A DNA stretch of 64,000 nt from Mesorhizobium plurifarium (GCA_000824785.1 CCNB01000006.1:186001-250000); one strand, 5' to 3'. Counted from the first letter of the stretch, positions 39,638-48,302 are shown. The notes: generated from the letters alone by a model not told the origin. Numbers and translations: made by a program.

Positions 39638-40147
39638 TTAGCGCTTCGCTGCGTCGCTGTCAGCTTCGGCGCGAGTAAGAAACGTCGCCGCGACCTGAGC
39701 AAGATTGTTCTTCAGCCACTCCGCCATGGCTTCCTCCTCGCGCAGGTTCTGCTCGCACACGCGTGCGATCTCGGCTTCACCCAGTTCATTGGCCGCCGCT
39801 ATCAGGATCGTGTACGAAGCTATCTCCATATGCTCGAAGGTGTAGCTGGCAAGAGAGCCTTTCATCACTTCGTCGCCGGCGAAGACACCACTGATCGATT
39901 GCGCCATCGCCGCCAGCTTGCCGCCAGCATCCTTGAGGGTTGAGGAACCCTCGTCCAAACCATCGAGACAGACTTGCAAGCGCCGAGCCTGTTCCTTGGT
40001 TTCGTCGAGGTGGATTCGTATACGCTCGCTAAGATCCGGGTAACTGTCGAGCCGGCTCAGTTGCCCGGAGAGCATCGTCTCGGCTTGCTCTTCCATGGCG
40101 TGAGCGTCCCTCAGCCACTGGATAAGCCATTCGCGTGACTCAGGCAT
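39638..40147 (-). CDS. YciF/DUF892 family ferritin-like stress protein
   Basis: A 169-residue helical-bundle protein of the DUF892 (YciF-like) type, starting MPESREWLIQWLRDAHAMEE. It has the repeated Glu/His pattern for a di-metal centre: HAMEEQAETML, HLDETKEQARRL, FEHMEIASYTILIAAANELG, EQNLREEEAMAEWL. YciF proteins are induced by stress and stationary phase. AGGAG precedes the ATG at 40147, and an EcfG-type promoter match lies 32-56 bases upstream. Confidence 0.87.
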   Translation of the reverse strand: MPESREWLIQWLRDAHAMEEQAETMLSGQLSRLDSYPDLSERIRIHLDETKEQARRLQVCLDGLDEGSSTLKDAGGKLAAMAQSISGVFAGDEVMKGSLASYTFEHMEIASYTILIAAANELGEAEIARVCEQNLREEEAMAEWLKNNLAQVAATFLTRAEADSDAAKR

Positions 40148-40178
40148 TGCAGTCTCTCCTTTTTCGTCGCCGGCCCCG

Positions 40179-40203
40179 AACAACAGAACCTGCTGTTTGT
40201 TCC
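40179..40203 (-). promoter_or_regulatory. Candidate EcfG (general stress) promoter of the yciF-like gene
   Basis: On the minus strand GGAAC (40203-40199) is followed after 17 bases by GTT (40181-40179), i.e. GGAAC-N16-tGTT. This matches the consensus of the alphaproteobacterial general stress sigma factor (GGAAC-N16-cGTT) and points directly at the gene. Confidence 0.6.
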
Positions 40204-40266
40204 CCAAGGCCGCCCGGAACGCCGGCGGGGCGAAGACGGGCGTTAGAGGCCGGACGCGCCATGGCC

Positions 40267-40485
40267 CTAAAGCGGAACGGACGGCAAAGGATGCTGTTCG
40301 GGTTCCCTAAGCTTCCGTGCTTCAATGACGAGAACCACGACATCCTCGCCGTGCAATTTGATCAGCGCGCGTACCTGGTCTTCCGTGATGCCATTCACGC
40401 CTGCAAAGTAGCCGACTTCATAGGCTTCATCCGCCGAAACACGGTTCGGATTGCGAAAAACATGCTCGGCACTGTCGTCTGCCAT
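40267..40485 (-). CDS. DUF3606 family small protein
   Basis: A 72-residue protein with the DUF3606 pattern: an N-terminal NRVSADEAYEVGYFAGVNGI segment, then ITEDQVRALIKLHGEDV, and a Pro/Leu tail. It starts six bases after the manganese-catalase stop and so is probably the second gene of that operon. DUF3606 proteins are common in rhizobial stress islands; function unknown. Confidence 0.78.
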   Translation of the reverse strand: MADDSAEHVFRNPNRVSADEAYEVGYFAGVNGITEDQVRALIKLHGEDVVVLVIEARKLREPEQHPLPSVPL

Positions 40486-40490
40486 TGAGC

Positions 40491-41471
40491 TTACCGGGAC
40501 TTCGCCTTCGATGTTTTCTTCCTGGCAGCCGCTTCCGCCTGCGCCGGAGCCTCGTTGATGTTGGCGGCTCCGCCCATATCCCCATTCTTGGTCCGTCCGG
40601 CCCCAGGACCGGCGCCTATGTCCGCGCCTGTGGTCGGGTCGGAAGCGGGATCCGAAAGCGTCCGCTCGCCCATCTTGGCGACCACTTTCATGTCCTTCGC
40701 CGCCAGCTTGACCGTTGCCGTCCCGTCGCCGCCATCCGCCGGCATAACTTCCTCCAGATCGTCCACGCGATCCCATTCATCTCCCGAGTTCCACGGCCCG
40801 TTGGTATCCCCTTCGCCCTGGGAGGTGTTGACGTACATGCTCGCAAATTTCTCAACGCCGGGGAGCTTGCCGGTCGGGAAGTTGTGCTCGATGGCGTACA
40901 GCGCTTTCTCGAATGATTTTTGATGCGCGATCTCGCGCGTCATCAAAAAGCCGAGCGCGTCCTTAACGCCCGGATCGTCGGTGATGTTGATCAGCCGCTC
41001 GTAGACGATCTTGGCACGCGCCTCGGCCGAAATGTTCGAGCGCAGGTCGACGGTAGGCTCGCCGCGCGAGTCGACATAGGCGGCAGTCCAGGGCACGCCG
41101 GCGGAATCGCACAATGCGGGCGCGCCGCCGAACAAGATCGATTCCTTGGCTGTCGTGCCGCTGGCACCGACCATCAGATAGAGCTCGGCTTCCTTCATCT
41201 GCCCCTCGGCCAGCTGTGCCTTAAGACCTTTGTTGAGCATTGTGACGATCGAACCGACCACTTCGAGGTGGCTGAGTTCTTCGGTGGCGATATCGAGCAA
41301 CATGTCTTTGCGGCCCATATCGTCCTCGCCCAGGCCTTGCGTGAAATAGCGCATCGCGGCGGCGAGCTCGCCATCGGCGCCGCCAAATTGCTCCATGATC
41401 ATGCACGCTAAACGCGGGTTCGGCTCGGAAACGCGGACGGTGTACTGCAGTCGCTTGTTGTGCATGAACAT
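40491..41471 (-). CDS. Manganese (non-haem) catalase
   Basis: Dismutates hydrogen peroxide with a di-manganese centre. The 326-residue product has the ligand motifs in order: Glu in CMIMEQFGGADGELAAAMRY, Glu/His in DIATEELSHLEVVGSIV, and Glu/His in MTREIAHQKSFEKALYAI. The C-terminal 80 residues are a Gly/Ala/Lys-rich tail absent from the catalytic core. The start at 41471 (MFMHNKRLQY) has a GGAG upstream. An EcfG-type promoter match lies 32-56 bases upstream. Confidence 0.92.
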   Translation of the reverse strand: MFMHNKRLQYTVRVSEPNPRLACMIMEQFGGADGELAAAMRYFTQGLGEDDMGRKDMLLDIATEELSHLEVVGSIVTMLNKGLKAQLAEGQMKEAELYLMVGASGTTAKESILFGGAPALCDSAGVPWTAAYVDSRGEPTVDLRSNISAEARAKIVYERLINITDDPGVKDALGFLMTREIAHQKSFEKALYAIEHNFPTGKLPGVEKFASMYVNTSQGEGDTNGPWNSGDEWDRVDDLEEVMPADGGDGTATVKLAAKDMKVVAKMGERTLSDPASDPTTGADIGAGPGAGRTKNGDMGGAANINEAPAQAEAAARKKTSKAKSR

Positions 41472-41502
41472 TGCAAATTCTCCAGGGTTGGGGCGCCCCC
41501 CA

Positions 41503-41527
41503 AACACCTCCCTAGGAGGAATGTTCC
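41503..41527 (-). promoter_or_regulatory. Candidate EcfG (general stress) promoter of the manganese catalase
   Basis: GGAAC (41527-41523) and GTT (41505-41503) on the minus strand are 17 bases apart, the EcfG consensus spacing. A second GGAAC on the plus strand (41574-41578) with GTTT 18 bases later faces the small gene at 41595, a weaker match because of the spacing. Confidence 0.6.
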
Positions 41528-41594
41528 ATCACGGCACGTGACTGCTTCGGTGCCTCCCGCGCGGGGCTGCCAAGGAACATTGAAGAACCCGGCG

Positions 41595-41816
41595 ATGTTT
41601 TTGCCAATGGCGCTCGCCGATGACATCAGGATGGCGGAACGGCACGTCCGCCATGGCGAGTTGCACATAGCCCGCCAGCATTCACTCATTGCCGGGTTAG
41701 AAGCCGCGGGCAAGCCTGCCGATGGAGCGAAGGCGTTCCTGGCATTGCTCGAAGATTTGCAGATGTTGCACCGGGCGCATCTCTCAAGGCTGCTGCGCAG
41801 GGCGTCCGGAGGGTGA
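41595..41816 (+). CDS. Small helical protein of unknown function
   Basis: A 73-residue protein with the heptad-like pattern DDIRMAERHVRHGELHIARQ and LLEDLQMLHRAHLSRLLRR, suggesting an alpha-helical hairpin. I have seen this type of short helical protein in rhizobial stress islands but cannot name it. The start is uncertain: ATG 41595 or 41607. It is divergent from the manganese catalase. Confidence 0.55.
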   Translation: MFLPMALADDIRMAERHVRHGELHIARQHSLIAGLEAAGKPADGAKAFLALLEDLQMLHRAHLSRLLRRASGG

Positions 41817-41927
41817 CCGGATTCGTCGCTTTCTAGGCGACGGCGGAAAGACGTGGCTCTTCCGACGCGAGCAGCGTAGGCAAATGCGCACTAGCGGCGA
41901 AAGCCGCTCTGGAGTCGAGGTGATGAC

Positions 41928-42533
41928 GTGCTGAATGACCTGTTTGAGAAAAACCGGGCCTGGTCGGAGGAACGCCGCCGCGAAGACCCCCACTATTTCG
42001 AACGGCTCTCCAACCTTCAGCGACCGCAATACCTCTGGATCGGCTGTTCGGACAGCAGGGTGCCGGCCAACACGATCACGGGTCTGGAACCGGGAGAGGT
42101 CTTCGTCCACCGCAATGTGGCGAACCTTGTTCATCCAAGCGATCTGAACCTGCTGTCGGTGCTCGAGTACGCGATCGACGTGCTGGAGGTGTCACACGTC
42201 ATCGTCTGCGGCCATTATGGTTGCGGCGGCATCCGGGCCGCGCTGGACGGAGAACGGCACGGCATCATCGACCATTGGCTGCAGCCCATTCGCGATGTTG
42301 CCGAGCAGAACAAGGACGAACTCGACCGCGTCCCCGACCTGACGTCGCGCCTGAAGCTCGTTTGCGAGATGAGCACGCGCAACCAGGTTGCGCGGCTTGA
42401 GCGCACGCCCATCGTGCAGTGGGCCTGGAAGCGCGGCAAGCGCGTGCGGATTCACGGCTGGGTCTACGGATTGACCGATGGATTGATCTCGGACCTTAAA
42501 TGCAGCGTGCCTCCGCTGAATCCTAAAGGCTGA
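41928..42533 (+). CDS. Beta-carbonic anhydrase
   Basis: Interconverts CO2 and bicarbonate with a zinc centre. The 201-residue product has the full ligand set: Cys40, Asp42 and Arg44 in IGCSDSRVPAN, then His96 and Cys99 in VCGHYGCGGIRAAL. The C-terminal part (VQWAWKRGKRVRIHGWVYGL) is complete. The start is a GTG at 41928 with GAGGTGA just upstream. Its position among stress genes suggests pH or CO2 adjustment, but this is inference. Confidence 0.9.
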   Translation: MLNDLFEKNRAWSEERRREDPHYFERLSNLQRPQYLWIGCSDSRVPANTITGLEPGEVFVHRNVANLVHPSDLNLLSVLEYAIDVLEVSHVIVCGHYGCGGIRAALDGERHGIIDHWLQPIRDVAEQNKDELDRVPDLTSRLKLVCEMSTRNQVARLERTPIVQWAWKRGKRVRIHGWVYGLTDGLISDLKCSVPPLNPKG

Positions 42534-42601
42534 ACCGCAAGTTTCTCGGCCGATCCCGGCGCGATTGGCCTGCACGGATAGTCGGTGGGACGCTGCTAGC
42601 C

Positions 42602-42733
42602 ATGCGCGACCTCGAGGTCTCGGTCGTGCATGGCGGCCACTTTCCAAGCTTCGGCGAGGTGCGCTACCGGCAACTCATCGACGAATATGTCGCGGGCAGG
42701 CACAAGCCGGGCTGTCACCTGCAAGGTGGTTGA
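42602..42733 (+). pseudogene. C-terminal fragment of a metallo-beta-lactamase-fold hydrolase
   Basis: 43 codons, MRDLEVSVVHGGHFPSFGEV then RYRQLIDEYVAGRHKPGC and a stop. The VVHGGHFPSFG motif is the C-terminal metal-ligand region of MBL-fold hydrolases, including lactonase-like enzymes. The upstream DNA does not continue the family in any frame, so this is a truncated remnant. Confidence 0.6.
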
Positions 42734-42752
42734 GCGAGCGGAAAAGTTAGGC

Positions 42753-42917
42753 CTACAGCGCCCTTTGCGGGCAAGGTGTTCCCGTGGCGTCCCCGCAACG
42801 GGAAGCCGTCGGCTGCGGCCGCTGGCTCATCTCTTCCGAATGACGCACGAGTTCGGCGAACATCAGCGCGAAACTTCCCATCATCAGGAAGACTATGATC
42901 AGACGCGTTACCGGCAA
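42753..42917 (-). CDS. Possible small membrane protein
   Basis: A 54-residue reading frame from a TTG at 42917 with one hydrophobic helix, LIIVFLMMGSFALMFAELV, followed by a charged, Cys-containing tail. No strong ribosome-binding site is visible, and no family is recognised. It is reported with low confidence because the helix is clear and the region is otherwise empty. Confidence 0.3.
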   Translation of the reverse strand: MPVTRLIIVFLMMGSFALMFAELVRHSEEMSQRPQPTASRCGDATGTPCPQRAL

Positions 42918-43160
42918 TAGACAGGTCTCTCGACTGGCCAGCCCCCGCTAACCCATCCACTGTCGGCTAACATGATCGATCCGGCTTTACGAGTGTTTAA
43001 GCCTCGTCTTAACCATTGCGACCATCACATTCATCTCGCGCCTGTCACGAAGCGCGATTGTCGGGTGGACCGCCGGCCGCCCAGCACCCTTCACAGATAC
43101 GGGCGGCGCATGCTACGCCGTCGCCGGCGCGGCCCTGCAGACGGTCGCCCTCCGGGAGCC

Positions 43161-43934
43161 ATGAGCAAAGCCGCCAGTCGTTTCGCCTTCGTCTCTTCCG
43201 ACACCGATGACGCCCGCGCGGCGCGGGAAAGCCTGTCGGCGCGCTATGGGCAGGTGCCCGTCGCGGAGGCCGAGATCATCATCGCGCTCGGCGGCGACGG
43301 TTTTCTTCTGCAGACGCTGCGCGAGACGATGAGCACGGGTAAGAAGGTCTACGGCATGAACCGTGGCACCATTGGCTTCCTGATGAACGAATATCGCGCC
43401 GGCGGGCTCGAGGAGCGCATCGCCAACGCGGTCTCCGAGACGATCAGGCCGCTGGAAATGGTCGCCGTGACGCATGACGGCGAATCCGTTTCGGCGCCGG
43501 CCATCAACGAGGTGGCGCTGTGGCGCCAGTCGTACCAGACCGCGAAGATCCGCATCACTGTCGACGGCCAGGTGCGGCTGGAGGAGCTGAACTGCGACGG
43601 CGTGATGATCGCGACGCCCGCCGGCTCAACCGCCTACAATCTGTCGGCGCACGGGCCGATCCTGCCGCTCGACGCCCCGCTGCTGGCGCTGACGCCGGTC
43701 AGCCCATTTCGGCCGCGCCGCTGGCGGGGCGCGCTGCTCTCCAACAAGGCGACGGTGCGCTTCGACATCCTGGAAGCCGAAAAGCGCCCGGTGAACGCCG
43801 CCGCCGACCATACCGAGGTCAAGGCGGTGGCCTCCGTCACCGTGCGGGAATCGCCGACAGCGACTGCAACTTTACTGTTCGATCCGAACCATTCCTGGAA
43901 CGAACGTATCCTTGCAGAGCAGTTCCGCTACTGA
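43161..43934 (+). CDS. nadK: NAD kinase
   Basis: Phosphorylates NAD to NADP. The 257-residue product has the GGDG motif at residues 44-47 (IALGGDGFLLQTL), the NE motif in INEVALWRQ, the substrate loop ATPAGSTAYNLSAHGPILPL and the C-terminal PVSPFRPRRW segment. Length is that of the short alphaproteobacterial form. The start at ATG 43161 has GGGAG upstream. Confidence 0.93.
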   Translation: MSKAASRFAFVSSDTDDARAARESLSARYGQVPVAEAEIIIALGGDGFLLQTLRETMSTGKKVYGMNRGTIGFLMNEYRAGGLEERIANAVSETIRPLEMVAVTHDGESVSAPAINEVALWRQSYQTAKIRITVDGQVRLEELNCDGVMIATPAGSTAYNLSAHGPILPLDAPLLALTPVSPFRPRRWRGALLSNKATVRFDILEAEKRPVNAAADHTEVKAVASVTVRESPTATATLLFDPNHSWNERILAEQFRY

Positions 43935-44016
43935 GCCGGCGAAACGAGATTGTTTCGATTAAGCATCGCGATTAAGGTTACGTCTTCACAATCACCGCGA
44001 TTCCCGGCTGTTTCTG

Positions 44017-44045
44017 TTGACAAATCGCGGACTTGCGCCTAACTG
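44017..44045 (+). promoter_or_regulatory. Candidate sigma-70 promoter of the DEAD-box helicase
   Basis: TTGACA (44017-44022) is separated by 17 bases from TAACTG (44040-44045). The -35 is a perfect consensus. It implies a leader of about 70 bases before the TTG start at 44125. Confidence 0.5.
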
Positions 44046-44124
44046 CAACCGCAATCTTGCAGGTGCGCGGCGCCTGCCGCAGCGCGCGTTGCGATTTCCC
44101 GAACCAGCCAAAGACATCAAACAC

Positions 44125-45678
44125 TTGTCCTCAGACACCACGACCGCTCAAGAAGCGTTGACCTTTTCGGACCTCGGCCTGTCGCCGAAAGTCCTCTCCG
44201 CAGTCTCAGATGCCGGCTACACCAAGCCGACTCCGATCCAGGCCGGCGCCATCCCGCATGCGCTGCTCGGCAAGGACGTGCTGGGCATCGCCCAGACGGG
44301 AACCGGCAAGACCGCTTCCTTCGTGCTGCCGATGCTGACGCGGCTGGAAAAAGGCCGGGCGCGAGCCCGCATGCCGCGCACGCTGATCCTCGAGCCGACG
44401 CGCGAGCTGGCGGCTCAGGTTGAGGAAAACTTCATCAAATACGGCAAGAACCACAAGCTCAACATCGCGCTTCTGATCGGCGGCGTCTCCTTCGACGAAC
44501 AGGACAAGAAGCTCGAGCGCGGCGCCGACGTGCTGATCGCGACGCCCGGCCGCCTGCTCGATCACCGTGAGCGCGGCAAGCTTCTGCTCAACGGCGTCGA
44601 GATCCTCGTCATCGACGAGGCCGACCGTATGCTAGACATGGGCTTCATTCCCGACATCGAGCGCATCTGCGAGATGATCCCGTTCACGCGCCAGACGCTG
44701 TTCTTCTCGGCGACGATGCCGCCGGAGATCACCAAGCTTACCGAGAAATTCCTGCACGCGCCGGTGCGCGTCGAGGTCTCGAAGGCTGCGTCCACCGCGA
44801 CCAGCATCACGCAGCGCCTGGTGAAGTCCGGCACGAAGCCATGGGAAAAGCGCGAGACGCTGCGCAATCTGATCAAGGCCGAAGACGCCGACCTGAAGAA
44901 CGCCATCATCTTCTGCAACCGCAAGGTCGAGGTGTCGGAACTGTTCCGCTCGCTGCTGAAGCATGATTTCGATGCCGGCGCCCTGCATGGCGACATGGAC
45001 CAGCGCGCGCGCATGCAGATGCTCAACAATTTCCGCGACGGCAAGCTGCGCTACCTCGTCGCCTCCGACGTCGCCGCGCGCGGCCTCGACATCCCCGATG
45101 TCAGCCATGTCTTCAACTACGACGTGCCGATCCATGCCGAGGACTATGTCCACCGCATCGGCCGCACCGGCCGCGCCGGACGCGCGGGCAAGTCCTTCAC
45201 CATCGCCACGCGCGCCGACACCAAATATGTCGACGCCATCGAGAGGCTGATCGGCACCAAGATCGAATGGCATGACGGCGACCTGTCGACCGTGACCGAA
45301 AGCGAGGGCGAGGATGCGCCGCGCCGTGGCCGCGGCGCGCCGCGCCGGGCCGGCCGCAAGGACGAGGACCGCAAGGACGATCGCAAAGAACGCGGCGAGC
45401 GCAAGAAGGACCGTCACGCCAAGCGCGACGAGACACCCGAGGCCGCGCGCGACGAGCAGCCTGTCGCCGAAGTGGCCGATATTGCCGAACGCCGCGCCCG
45501 CAAAGATGCGATCCGTTCCGAGAACGAGCGCAAAGGCTCCGGCAATCGTCACGAGCAGCGCGGCGATGCCCGGCCGCAGCGCGACCGCCCCGGCCGCCAC
45601 CGTCAGGAGGAAGACGACGCGACCGTCGGCTTTGGCGACGACGTGCCGGCCTTCATGCGAATCGTCGCGAAGGTCTGA
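44125..45678 (+). CDS. RhlE-type DEAD-box ATP-dependent RNA helicase
   Basis: An ATP-dependent RNA helicase. The 517-residue product has the Q motif GYTKPTPIQAGAIP, Walker A AQTGTGKTASFVLPML near residue 55, PTRELAAQ, the DEAD box VIDEADRMLDMGF near 163, FSAT, and motifs V/VI VASDVAARGLDIP and HRIGRTGRAGRAGKSF. The last 120 residues are an Arg/Lys/Glu/Asp-rich tail that probably binds RNA. TTG at 44125 (LSSDTTTAQEAL) is chosen because an upstream in-frame extension would start inside the -35 box. It lies 190 bases after nadK. Confidence 0.9.
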   Translation: MSSDTTTAQEALTFSDLGLSPKVLSAVSDAGYTKPTPIQAGAIPHALLGKDVLGIAQTGTGKTASFVLPMLTRLEKGRARARMPRTLILEPTRELAAQVEENFIKYGKNHKLNIALLIGGVSFDEQDKKLERGADVLIATPGRLLDHRERGKLLLNGVEILVIDEADRMLDMGFIPDIERICEMIPFTRQTLFFSATMPPEITKLTEKFLHAPVRVEVSKAASTATSITQRLVKSGTKPWEKRETLRNLIKAEDADLKNAIIFCNRKVEVSELFRSLLKHDFDAGALHGDMDQRARMQMLNNFRDGKLRYLVASDVAARGLDIPDVSHVFNYDVPIHAEDYVHRIGRTGRAGRAGKSFTIATRADTKYVDAIERLIGTKIEWHDGDLSTVTESEGEDAPRRGRGAPRRAGRKDEDRKDDRKERGERKKDRHAKRDETPEAARDEQPVAEVADIAERRARKDAIRSENERKGSGNRHEQRGDARPQRDRPGRHRQEEDDATVGFGDDVPAFMRIVAKV

Positions 45679-45705
45679 AGCTTCCGCCAGTCCAGGCAGA
45701 AATGA

Positions 45706-45729
45706 AAACGGCCCCGTCCGGGGCCGTTT
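45706..45729 (+). terminator. Terminator between the helicase and the exported protein
   Basis: A 10-bp perfect stem (AAACGGCCCC / GGGGCCGTTT, GTCC loop) is followed by CCTTTT on the plus strand and by TTTTCATT on the minus strand. It probably serves both convergent genes. Confidence 0.8.
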
Positions 45730-45757
45730 CCTTTTAAGCTGTCTTGCCCGCCCTGCC

Positions 45758-46366
45758 CTACATCGGTCCCGGCATCATCTTGGTAGGCTTCTCCAGCATC
45801 GGGAAATCGGCCTTGTTGCACGTCACCTTCGGGTTGGTCGGGGTGAACATGCCGTTCGGATTGTCCCTGAACAGCCAGGCATGCAGGTCGTAGTGGACGA
45901 ATTCCCTTGGAATGAGCGGATAATGCCCCTCCATCGGCCCCATGAATTTCTGGCCGAACAGCGTCGGAACCTCCTTCACGTCCGGGGTCAGCGGCACCAG
46001 CCATTCGACGCCGACCAGCTTCAGGCCTTTCCTGGTCGGCTCGTAGATTAGGACGTTGGGCTTCATCGGGTCGAGCGGCTTGCCGATACTCGGCACGTTG
46101 ACGAAATGGATGCCCATGGCGCCCTTCGGATAATACATCGCGCCGGCTATCTTCTCGCCAGCGTAGTGGACGCAGCCGACGGTCGACAAATAGAGGTCGC
46201 GGACGGCGGCGGTGTAATCCTCATATTTGGCCAGGGCTTTCTTCAGGGCTTCGATATCGGCCTTGTTGGCGTCCTCGGCCCGAGCCGTGGTGGCTCCGAG
46301 CCATGCGCCCAAAAGGCCAGTCAAAACGAGGACGCCGTAGCGCCCGAGGCGAGCTGTTCTTGTCAT
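45758..46366 (-). CDS. Exported protein of unknown function
   Basis: A 202-residue protein with a signal peptide (RYGVLVLTGLLGAWLGA, cut near ARAED). The mature part starts with a helix (IEALKKALAKYEDYTAAVRD) and contains STVGCVHYAGEKIAGAMYYP, PNVLIYEPTRKGLKLVGVEW and HYDLHAWLFRDNPNGMFTPT, with two Cys. I recognise no named domain, though similar proteins occur in many Rhizobiales. The start at 46366 has GGAGGAA upstream. Confidence 0.75.
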   Translation of the reverse strand: MTRTARLGRYGVLVLTGLLGAWLGATTARAEDANKADIEALKKALAKYEDYTAAVRDLYLSTVGCVHYAGEKIAGAMYYPKGAMGIHFVNVPSIGKPLDPMKPNVLIYEPTRKGLKLVGVEWLVPLTPDVKEVPTLFGQKFMGPMEGHYPLIPREFVHYDLHAWLFRDNPNGMFTPTNPKVTCNKADFPMLEKPTKMMPGPM

Positions 46367-46557
46367 GCATTCCTCCCAGATTCCCTTGATCTGGCCGTGC
46401 AAGACCGGGGCGGCAGATGCTGATTGCGCGGCCGATTGACCACCCCATCCCCTCTGGACAGCAGGATGGTAGTCCTTTCCTTGGATTTGAAAAGTATCAA
46501 TTAGAACAAGCTAATGTCCTAAGACCTTCGATCCATCTTTGGACGGAGCCAACAAAA

Positions 46558-46579
46558 AACGGCCCCACGTGGGGCCGTT
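46558..46579 (-). terminator. Terminator of the OmpA-like lipoprotein gene
   Basis: AACGGCCCC and GGGGCCGTT form a 9-bp perfect stem with an ACGT loop, followed on the minus strand by TTTTTTG. It lies 37 bases after the stop codon. Confidence 0.8.
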
Positions 46580-46616
46580 CTGGTTTGGTGGCGCTTCGCT
46601 GCTTTGCGCGGTGTGC

Positions 46617-47267
46617 TCAGGTGAGCGGCGACAGCTGGATTTCGACGCGCCGGTTCTGCTCGCGGCCCTGGGCCGTCGCGTTGGATGCGATCGGCCGCGT
46701 CTTGCCGAATCCGGTGACGGCGAAGCGGCGCTGATCGACGCCCTGGCCGGCAAGATAATTGGCGACGGCAAGCGCGCGCCGCTGCGACAGATCGAAATTG
46801 TGCTGGTCGCCGCCGGTCGAATCGGTGTGGCCGAACACGTCCACCGTGGTCTGGCGGAACTTCTTGAGCACCAGCGCGACCGAATTCAGCACCGGATAGA
46901 AGCCCGGCTTCACCGCGTCCTGGTCGACATTGAAGGTGATATCGGACGGCATGTTGAGGATGATCTGGTCGCCGCTGCGGGTGACGCTGACGCCGGTGCC
47001 CTGCAGTTGGCGACGAAGCTCGGCCTCGTTCTGGTCCATGGTCGCGCCGATCGCGCCGCCGGCGAGAGCGCCGATGCCGGCGCCGATCAAGGCGTTGCGG
47101 CGGTCATTACCGCCGGCGAGCAGGCCAAGGCTGGCGCCTGCCAGCGCGCCAAGGCCGGCACCGGCCGCCGTGTTGGAAATCTTCTGGTCGCCGGTGTACG
47201 GATCGGTGGTGGTGCAGGCACTCACCAGCACAGCCGTCGCCACGACGACGAGCACGGTCTTTTTCAT
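46617..47267 (-). CDS. OmpA family lipoprotein with glycine zipper (YiaD-like)
   Basis: A 216-residue outer-membrane lipoprotein. The signal MKKTVLVVVATAVLVSACTT has lipobox VSAC with Cys18. Next comes a glycine-zipper segment (AAGAGLGALAGASLGLLAGG and ALIGAGIGALAGGAIGATM, about residues 34-78), then the C-terminal OmpA peptidoglycan-binding domain with TVDVFGHTDSTGGDQHNFDL, SQRRALAVANYLAGQGV and REQNRRVEIQL. The layout matches YiaD/Pal-like proteins that tie the outer membrane to peptidoglycan. Confidence 0.9.
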   Translation of the reverse strand: MKKTVLVVVATAVLVSACTTTDPYTGDQKISNTAAGAGLGALAGASLGLLAGGNDRRNALIGAGIGALAGGAIGATMDQNEAELRRQLQGTGVSVTRSGDQIILNMPSDITFNVDQDAVKPGFYPVLNSVALVLKKFRQTTVDVFGHTDSTGGDQHNFDLSQRRALAVANYLAGQGVDQRRFAVTGFGKTRPIASNATAQGREQNRRVEIQLSPLT

Positions 47268-47403
47268 AAGATTGGTCCCTCTCCAATTCGCGGCCCTTGC
47301 GGCCACGCCAAATCAGCCCTTCCGCAGCCTTGTAGCATGAAATGCGGCGAAAAGCGGAACGGGAATGCGGCCGCAAAGCCCGGTGGCCGTTCCCATTTCG
47401 CCT

Positions 47404-47772
47404 CTACCACAAATTCTTGCCGTCGATCACCACCACCTCGACCTTGTCCAGGTCGAAATCGTCGAACAGGCGCGAATTGACGCTGATTTTCGGATTGTCG
47501 AAATCCGGCTTCCCGGTCGACCAGTCAGGCGTTTCGGTGAAGGTGCCGCAACCGCAAATGGCGCAGAAACCGTGCTTCACGGTCTTGGAGCCCCAGCGAT
47601 AGAAGGAGACGTTCTCCGGCGGGCTTGTGAGCTTGAATTGCGACGGCACGTAGTAGGCCCATAGCGACCCGCGCTTCGAGCAGAACGAGCATGTGCATTG
47701 CGTCACCGTCTGCGGCGCCTCGGCGACCTCGAAGGTTGTCGCCTTGCAGTGGCAGCTTCCCCTGATGGTCAT
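47404..47772 (-). CDS. GFA family protein (glutathione-dependent formaldehyde-activating fold) 1
   Basis: A 122-residue zinc-binding protein with the GFA cysteine pattern: GSCHCKATTFEV, CTCSFCSKRGSLWAYYV and CAICGCGTFTETP. The family includes an enzyme once assigned to formaldehyde-glutathione adduct formation, but most members are uncharacterised. ATG 47772 gives a normal family start. A second GFA protein lies about 1 kb away. Confidence 0.88.
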   Translation of the reverse strand: MTIRGSCHCKATTFEVAEAPQTVTQCTCSFCSKRGSLWAYYVPSQFKLTSPPENVSFYRWGSKTVKHGFCAICGCGTFTETPDWSTGKPDFDNPKISVNSRLFDDFDLDKVEVVVIDGKNLW

Positions 47773-47924
47773 GAACTCACCTCTCCGTTGTCCACCGCCA
47801 CGCCGGATTCCCCTAGCGGAAGGGCAACATAAAGAAGCGGTCCTGACAACTGTCTGTCAGCAGCTTCGGCAAATATGCCGGCGCGATCGAGACTCTCCTG
47901 CGCCTCGCGTTTGGCTCGCGAAGT

Positions 47925-48302
47925 TCAGTAGGAGGGCGGCGGCACGAACAGGCAGATGGTCTTGCCGGCGTCGAGCCCGGCCTGATGCGCGCACCAGTGG
48001 TATTCGCCGTCGGGCGAATTCTTGATCCGCTTGTCGCTATAGGCCACCACCTCGCCCGTGCCCTTTATGACATAGCCTTCGGGCCGCTCGCTGATGGACG
48101 ACTGCGGCACCTCCTTGCAATCGAAGTTGGCACAGCAGGCAAAGGGGTATTTCCAGCCTTGCGGCATGGCGGCCGTGGGTTGGGCGTCGTGCGCGATGGC
48201 CGGCGGCGCCAGCACTGCGATGGCTCCAACAGCGAACAGGGAGAACAAAAGTCGGCCGGCCGGTCGAACGGCTTGGGCCGATCTTGATATGGCAGCAGAC
48301 AT
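47925..48302 (-). CDS. Exported Cys-rich protein of unknown function
   Basis: A 125-residue protein with a signal peptide (LLFSLFAVGAIAVLAPPAIA, cut before HDAQP). The mature domain has GWKYPFACCANFDCKEVPQS, IKGTGEVVAYSDKRIKNSPD, EYHWCAHQAGLDAGKTICLF: five or more cysteines that may form disulfides or bind metal. I do not recognise a named domain. ATG 48302 (MSAAISRSA) has AGGAA upstream. It lies between the two GFA genes. Confidence 0.75.
   Translation of the reverse strand: MSAAISRSAQAVRPAGRLLFSLFAVGAIAVLAPPAIAHDAQPTAAMPQGWKYPFACCANFDCKEVPQSSISERPEGYVIKGTGEVVAYSDKRIKNSPDGEYHWCAHQAGLDAGKTICLFVPPPSY

Noticed and set aside
42715..42960. Minus-strand 81-residue frame downstream of the carbonic anhydrase
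   Set aside because: Low-complexity composition with no family pattern; the frame with a clear membrane helix at 42753-42917 overlaps it and is the better candidate.
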